Assembly (NCBI GenBank): GCA_002794775.1
Contig: NBAY01000005.1
Span: 558,001-622,000, forward strand
DNA: 64,000 nt
DNA from: Porodaedalea pini
Taxonomy: Eukaryota; Basidiomycota; Agaricomycetes; Hymenochaetales; Hymenochaetaceae
Direction: 5' to 3'
In this document: in pieces, positions 58,963 through 64,000 of the stretch
How the letters are laid out: every line of letters begins with the position of its first letter
How positions within the stretch are numbered: the first letter of the stretch is position 1
The notes under the pieces: generated by a model
What the model was told of the DNA's origin: nothing
Databases searched by the model: none
What the model saw: the letters and a program-made list of their open reading frames with translations, nothing else
Position numbers and translations under genes: made by a program

Positions 58963-60070
58963 ATTGGAGATTCTGGTGATGATACTGAATGGAGAGCTGC
59001 CCGTTATTTGAGCTGATACTTTCTCGACTCAAAGCTTCTGTCTTTTATACTCGTACGTGCTCATTGTTTTCAGATTAATCATCCGGGAATCATCTCAACC
59101 ACAGTACTCAAATTTGCGAAACACGTCCCCTTCCATTGCTCAGACCGTTGGCCTCAATATTTGCCGGTACTTCAGGTTTGATTAGCGACTGAATTTAACA
59201 GGAGTCATGGCAGTTCCGTTCTGCACGGTTGTCTGCTGAAACGATGCGTGTTTGCTCCGTGAACATTCTTTTGTTTTTAAAAAACCGTCATAAGGTACTA
59301 TGTTAATGATGAAGTCAGTATTAGACGATGAATGTCTGATCGGCCAGTAAGCAGAAAATGGCCGTTGGGCCTCTCTGCTTATTGTTTGCATGTCTCAGCG
59401 GCCACGCCGAGCCGTTTTGCACCGGTTTTTGGTTAACTGCTTCGCGTTAGACTTCAACATCTGCATCTTATGTATCCGCGAAGAACTCAGAAAATCAAAT
59501 CAAACACTTACTGAGAAGGGCCGGTATGGCCTGAGGATCTGACATAGGGAATACCGTATGTACCTGCCCCCGTCGATGCGTAAAAAACACGTGATTTCAG
59601 CTTTGCTAGGATTTTTAAAAAGGCTGTAAAGACAACAATTCCAACTGTATCCTTGTTACTTCCAAGTTCTATTGCTATTACGGATAATAAAATCTTAGAC
59701 TCTCAAACTCGGCTCATTTTCCAGTCCTTGGAATGTGCCGACGGTCACGACAAGGATAGATATGAGGGCGACAAAGGATGCGGTGTACATATTGGTGATT
59801 CTGGCGATGATACTGAATGGAGAGCTGCTCGTTGTTCAAGCTGATATTTTCTCGACTCAAAGCTTCAATCTGCACGGTTTTCTGCTGAAATGAGGCGAGT
59901 TTGCTTTATCGACGTTTTTGTCTTAAAGACTGTCATGAGGGTACTCTCCTAATGATTAAACCAGTATCAGATGGTGAATGTCTGATCGGCTGAGCAGGGA
60001 ATGGCCGGATGGGGCTTCTCTGCTTTGTGCTTGTACTACTATGCGCGACACCGAGTTGTTTTACACCGGT
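58880..60070. repeat. tandem duplication of the secreted-protein promoter and signal peptide
   Basis: The block 58890-59400 (5' end and upstream of the secreted-protein gene) recurs, diverged, at 59725-60060. Matching pieces include GATACTGAATGGAGAGCTGC, TTTCTCGACTCAAAGCTTC, GAATGTCTGATCGGC and the stretch near GAGCCGTTTTGCACCGGT versus GAGTTGTTTTACACCGGT. The second copy is shortened between these pieces. Confidence 0.8.
59695..59790 (-). pseudogene. truncated copy of the small secreted protein gene
   Basis: From an ATG at 59790 the frame reads MYTASFVALISILVVTVGTF, close to the signal peptide of the gene at 58962, then QGLENEPSLRV and a stop at 59695-59697. Likeness to the full gene ends just after the signal peptide; the mature part is missing. 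It is therefore a remnant. A 31-residue secreted peptide could still be made if its promoter, which is also duplicated, works. Confidence 0.7.
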
Positions 60071-60356
60071 CTGTGTAGAAGTCCGAATCTCGAGTATTAT
60101 GTTTGCTATTTCGCCTTGCATACCGACATCTTATGTGTTGGAGAATTCGCTCCCCGAGAAGGGTCGGTAACGTCAAATGGATAGGGGCTTCGTGGGAACA
60201 ATTTCAGAGTCCGACGCGTTGTTGTCTTCTGTTGACGTGTCGCAGGTTGAGTCAGCTGCAAGTGCAAGTCCTCTTAACCGGAAGCTCTCTCGATCTGCGC
60301 CGAATACAAGCTCATTAACTTCGGACTTTTGCTACAGGTCTTCATCTTAGAGATTA

Positions 60357-62486
60357 ATGGCCTCTTCTTCAGCTGTCAACGGCAAACCCGACTCGGAGTC
60401 ATCTCTTCTAGAAGCACCCAATTTGACAGTGTTGTCCACTCTGGGTGCGCCTGGGATTGAAGATAGCCCCGGATCCTCTGTCTTCGATCTTCCTGTATAT
60501 CAAAATAATGCACCAACCCTAGGCTCACGGCCACAACCATTTCCATTCGCGCCTCCAACTTCGCTATCTACGTCAGACACCGAAATCCAGCCTGGAGGAT
60601 TACAGAGTCCATCCATCTCTACTCCCTCTTTCCTCGTTATTTCCGGAGGTACAGGTTGTAACTCGATATGCTCTGCGTTTGGAGATGCATGCTATGTTCT
60701 TCCTGTGTCCGATGATGGCGGCTCGTCGAGCGAGATCATCCGCGTATTCGAGGGTCCATCCATCGGTAAGTTCATCGCTCTTTTTTTATTCAGCGCTGAA
60801 CTGAAGCTTATTCGCCAGGCGATATTCGGTCACGTCTAATCCGCCTCATACCCTCGTCGCCCAATGGCTCTCCTTTAGACCGCATTCGCCACCTTCTGGC
60901 GTACCGCCTTCGTGCCGAGTCGTCCGAGCGCGAGGCTCGTGATGAATGGCGCGACATCGTCGAAGGGCGGAGCTCCCTGTGGGCAGGAATCCCGCCTGAT
61001 AGGAAAGAAGTCATTAGAGGTTCTATACCCTTCTCCGATCCATGTATGGTGTCTGACGCCTTGATTTTAGGATTCTTGGTCTTTTTCGAAGGCGAGGTAC
61101 TGCGCCGCGCGCAGAAGAACTTTTCGTTCCGGAATGGCAGGTGCTTAAACTACATATGGCTGACTCTTCGAATGAGCTGCACAACTGATTCGGTGGGATC
61201 ATTGCTAGTGTAGGCAATTATTTTCTTGCCGCGGCGCGGATATTCTTTCGTTCCTTGCCGTCGGCGATATTCTTGTTCTCCTCGATAACGAATAGTCAGG
61301 TAGGTTCCGAGGTCAGATCGTTTCATGAAACTTTGACTGATAAATCGAATTTATTAGGCAAATATAGTACCAGTCCTAGTGACAAACCATACAGTGACCA
61401 TCGCAGTGGAACTGGTTGGTTGTTTTCCCTTCTCTCACCATAGGAACGTCTAACACGAGCTACTGCAGGAAAGCGGTAAGACCATCGTAGGACAGTGCAA
61501 TATCTCGCATCCAGTGCAATCTGAGAACTCGTTCTCCCTTTCGCTCATCGATGGGCTGGCCGAACCAGATAGTGCCGCCGGTTCCGCTTCTGAACGAAGC
61601 CAGACGCCAAATCTCGTCTTTTCGAAGGATGGCGAGGGACAGGAAGAGCCTCTCGAGTCTAGAATAAACCGTGCGTCGAGCTCCTTATCAACGCTGTTAA
61701 AGGAGCTAGATAATTTCCGAAGGCCTATTCTACATCAACGCGTACGGTCATGAGATACATCCATCGCCCAACCCGGACTTCCTCGCTCATTGCGCGACCA
61801 AGGATATTTTGGTTTATTCTTGCGGATCGCTTTGGACGAGGTGTGATTCATCTCAATTGTGTGTTCTTGTCTCGGGACTGAAAACTGTGCCTGATGGGAA
61901 GTATTATCCCGTGTCTGGCCTTGAAGGACGTCGCCTCCGCCATCGCGCGGTCCCGAACTATTAAAGCGAAGATCCTCCTATGTGAGCGCCTTCCGCACGC
62001 CGAGCTAAGTAATGCGTTGTCTGAACTGGCTTAGTGAACTCAAGGAACGACCGCGAGAGTGGCGGCTACACCGCTGTCGACTACATTAAGTGAGCTTCTC
62101 CTTGAGCACCTTTGTATTCCTTGGAAGACTGATGCTTCACCGGTGATGAAAGAGCCATTTCCCGCACACTCAACACGCACTTCGATTCTCAAGGCACATA
62201 CACGTCGTATCCCATCTCGGCGTTCATCACGCATCTCGTGCATCTACGAGGCGGTCTGGTTCCTCTCGACGTGGAAGAAATCACGGTAGCTCTTCATGCT
62301 TTGTTCCGAGTTTGGGTTCGATCTCATGTGCTGAACGTTGACTAGACAATGGGCATCCGCTGCATTGAAGTTGATTCAAGGCATGAAGGGACAGATAAAG
62401 CGGAAGTCCCTGTGTTTGATGCGGATTGCGTGCAGACTGCTTTGCAGGTCATCATGAGCGAGTGGGAGGCCGAGAGAGGACCATAA
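60357..62486 (+). CDS. CofD-like / YvcK-like (UPF0052) protein
   Basis: The N-terminal ~90 residues are Ser/Pro-rich. The CofD-type fold follows: FLVISGGTGCNSICSAFGDA, VLPVSDDGGSSSEIIRVFEG, DIRSRLIRLIPSSPNGSPLD, then FLVFFEGEVLRRAQKNFSFR, NGSVGNYFLAAARIFFRSLP, AIFLFSSITNSQ, ANIVPVLVTNHTVTIAVELE, FYINAYGHEIHPSPNPDFLA, DILVYSCGSLWTR and IIPCLALKDVASAIARSRTI. The end reads MGIRCIEVDSRHEGTDKAEV and VIMSEWEAERGP (stop 62484-62486). About eight introns. GGTG and DDGG are the nucleotide and metal sites known from bacterial YvcK and archaeal CofD. Fungi make no F420 by the archaeal route, so the reaction here is unknown; a role in nucleotide-sugar sensing as for YvcK is only a possibility. Confidence 0.85.
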
Positions 62487-62639
62487 CAACTTGAATCCTC
62501 CCCTACCTTTAGCCGGATCACCGCGTGCGTCGAGATACAGCCTGGGCATTGTTGACAAAGGCTCATGATCGTCGGATTTAAAGGTTAATCCCGATTTTAG
62601 CATTCAATATTAATCTTATCAACGAACATATGAGGCGTA

Positions 62640-62665
62640 CAGTCCCCTGACAAAAGTTTTTGCAC
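62640..62665 (+). repeat. left terminal inverted repeat of the MITE
   Basis: Begins CAGTCCCCTGACAAAAG and ends TTTTTGCAC. It pairs with 63364-63389 with one mismatch, at the sixth base. Confidence 0.88.
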
Positions 62666-62754
62666 GTCCTGATTTTCATGTTTTTTGCAAATTGCATCGC
62701 CAATTTTTTACCACTGCCTTCAAAAAATTCAAGCATACTTTTTACATGATAATT

Positions 62755-63200
62755 AATGTTTATGCAAAATTTGAAGCAGATACATTGAAAGGTAAGCTGG
62801 GAATGAGATTTTGGGGGTCTGGATATATGCACAAAAATGGTGCTTTTTTCGGCACACTTTGGCTCATATAAATACAGAGAAATAAATTCAGGATCTGAAA
62901 AAATCCTGCCCTGTAGATTTGAAAGGTATTTACTCATTGTGAATTTATAGGATTTTTCACAGCTCTCTGTAAAGTGAAGCAGTGCATGCAAGTTTGGTGA
63001 AGCAAAAGTCTTGAAATTTCAGTCTGGGAGTCCCGAGTACGCATACAAATTTGGGTGTAATTTTCATTACTCTTTGGCTCATATAAATTCAACAAAATAG
63101 AATCACAGTATGAAACTTTGCAGACATATATATCTGTATAGTATCTACTCAGTATGAATTTATGGGATTTTTTGGATGCCTGGAAAGTGCATATACACAT
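62755..63200. repeat. two diverged internal direct repeats of the MITE, 215 bp apart
   Basis: TTGGCTCATATAAAT occurs at 62859 and 63074. Around it are further pairs at the same spacing: GTGAATTTATAGGATTTTT with ATGAATTTATGGGATTTTT, and GAAGCAGATACATTGAAAGG with GAAGCAAAAGTCTTGAAATT. The unit appears to have been duplicated inside the element. Confidence 0.75.
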
Positions 63201-63363
63201 AAAAGGGAAAACAATGAATAGGTCATTGCCAGCTCAAATCTTCATATTTCTCCTTCAAATCTTGTATATATATTACTTATAATGTATAAAGTATGCCTGA
63301 ATTTTGTTGAGGCAGTGGTTGAAATGTGAGAGTATAATTTCAAGATTACATGTGAAAAGTCAG

Positions 63364-63389
63364 GTGCAAAAACTTTTGTCAGGAGACTG
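63364..63389 (-). repeat. right terminal inverted repeat of the MITE
   Basis: Reads GTGCAAAAACTTTTGTC on the plus strand and ends GAGACTG, the reverse complement of the left end with one mismatch. TA follows at 63390-63391. Confidence 0.88.
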
Positions 63390-63391
63390 TA

Positions 63392-64000
63392 TATTACTTA
63401 TTAGTATATATCGAGGATAATGATTGAGCCTTTTGGACAACTAAGGACCTCTCTGCGTCCGCCGTCCGCATGCGCGAAACTGATTCGTACAGGATTCAGA
63501 GATGCCCGCAGCAAACGGATGCTCAGCTCATTAATTGCCGAGCTCAACCAAGAAAGCACAGCAGAAGTCCGGGCAAATTGAGCTCTCATTAGCCCTTTTG
63601 AGGCACTGGCCTTCATCGATTTGCAGAGAGCTATTAAAATATTAGGGTGACTTGTTAGTTCCAAAAATTTTGAGAGCGGAGCGTAAGCTTAATGTCAAGC
63701 TGAAGGATGAAATCGTGGTATCGTTTTCACTCAGACGTAAGATTTTGTTGGATCAAAAGGGATGAGCTAAGGAGAGGATTTGCTTCCGGGACGTCGCTTT
63801 GAAAGTTCTCACCGTACGCGTGCCTGCATCACAAACGGATCATCCGAGCCCTCGAGCAATGAGTTGCCTCATTTGCTACTCTGAACTCTGTACTGCCCCT
63901 GCTCCGAGTCCGAGTCGCGGGCACGACATTAATATTGATGCTTCTGGCGCCAGGCGGTTATAAGGCAGCCGTATGTCATGCTCAATCACGAGTACTACTG
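63392..64000. other. right-edge stretch without a recognised gene
   Basis: About 600 bp. An 87-codon minus-strand frame (63401-63664) has no recognisable domain. The last bases may belong to a promoter of a gene beyond the window, but nothing shows this directly. Confidence 0.4.

Larger units (their letters stand above)
62640..63389. mobile_element. MITE-like non-autonomous DNA transposon, Tc1/mariner type
   Basis: A 750-bp AT-rich element with 26-bp terminal inverted repeats (25 of 26 identical) and the dinucleotide TA on both sides (62638-62639, 63390-63391). The ends start CAGT and include CAAAAGTTTTTGCAC, which is typical of Tc1/mariner-like ends. No transposase frame is present; the small open frames inside have no domains. 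It lies 153 bp after the CofD-like gene. The inside holds two diverged direct repeats with a 215-bp spacing. Confidence 0.85.

Overview
This window is fungal nuclear DNA, most likely from a wood-decay-type basidiomycete (Agaricomycetes). The evidence is about seventeen protein genes packed on both strands, split by many short (about 50-60 bp) GT-AG introns, with very short spacers. The gene set is typical of filamentous basidiomycetes: an INO80 actin-related protein, DOT1, a CofD-like protein, a TPR/F-box/LRR protein, SF1-helicase giants and a small secreted protein. No bacterial operons, rRNA, tRNA or CRISPR arrays were seen.

Layout. 1-141: 5' end of an unknown gene (minus). 1582-3928: malic enzyme (minus). 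4193-6410: DNA polymerase alpha B subunit POL12 (minus). 6480-12773: a complete non-LTR retrotransposon (plus) flanked by a perfect 11-bp target-site duplication. It lies in what was a bidirectional promoter of about 150 bp between POL12 and the nucleoporin gene NIC96 (12863-15949, plus). 16113-17137: splicing factor YJU2 (minus). 17888-20054: TPR/F-box/LRR protein (minus). 21219-23946: ABC transporter (plus). 24046-32701 and 33450-42131: two tandem, same-strand copies of a giant UvrD-like helicase with TPR-like, CCCH zinc-finger and IQ-like segments. The proximal copy is frameshifted; the distal copy looks intact and is head-to-head with the SEC4/Rab8-type GTPase (42909-43838, plus). 44101-46852: ARP5 (minus), divergent from a 3-hydroxyisobutyrate-dehydrogenase-like gene (47034-48349, plus). 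48897-51381: DOT1 (plus). 52092-53841: BAR-SH3 protein RVS167/Hob1 (minus), divergent from SDO1/SBDS (54044-55090, plus). 55219-57228: ALG1 (minus). 58450-58962: small secreted protein (minus), with a truncated duplicate at 59695-59790. 60357-62486: CofD-like protein (plus). 62640-63389: a Tc1/mariner-like MITE with 26-bp inverted ends and TA target duplication.

Most genes are unlinked housekeeping functions: replication, nuclear pore, splicing, chromatin, secretion, endocytosis, ribosome assembly and N-glycosylation. They share promoters rather than a pathway. The changeable parts are the retrotransposon, the 9.3-kb helicase duplication, the secreted-protein duplication and the MITE. Apparent frameshifts occur in the retrotransposon ORF2, in NIC96 and three times in helicase copy A. 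They may be real decay or, where they fall in homopolymers, consensus errors. Exon boundaries are read by eye; CDS coordinates are start-to-stop spans including introns.
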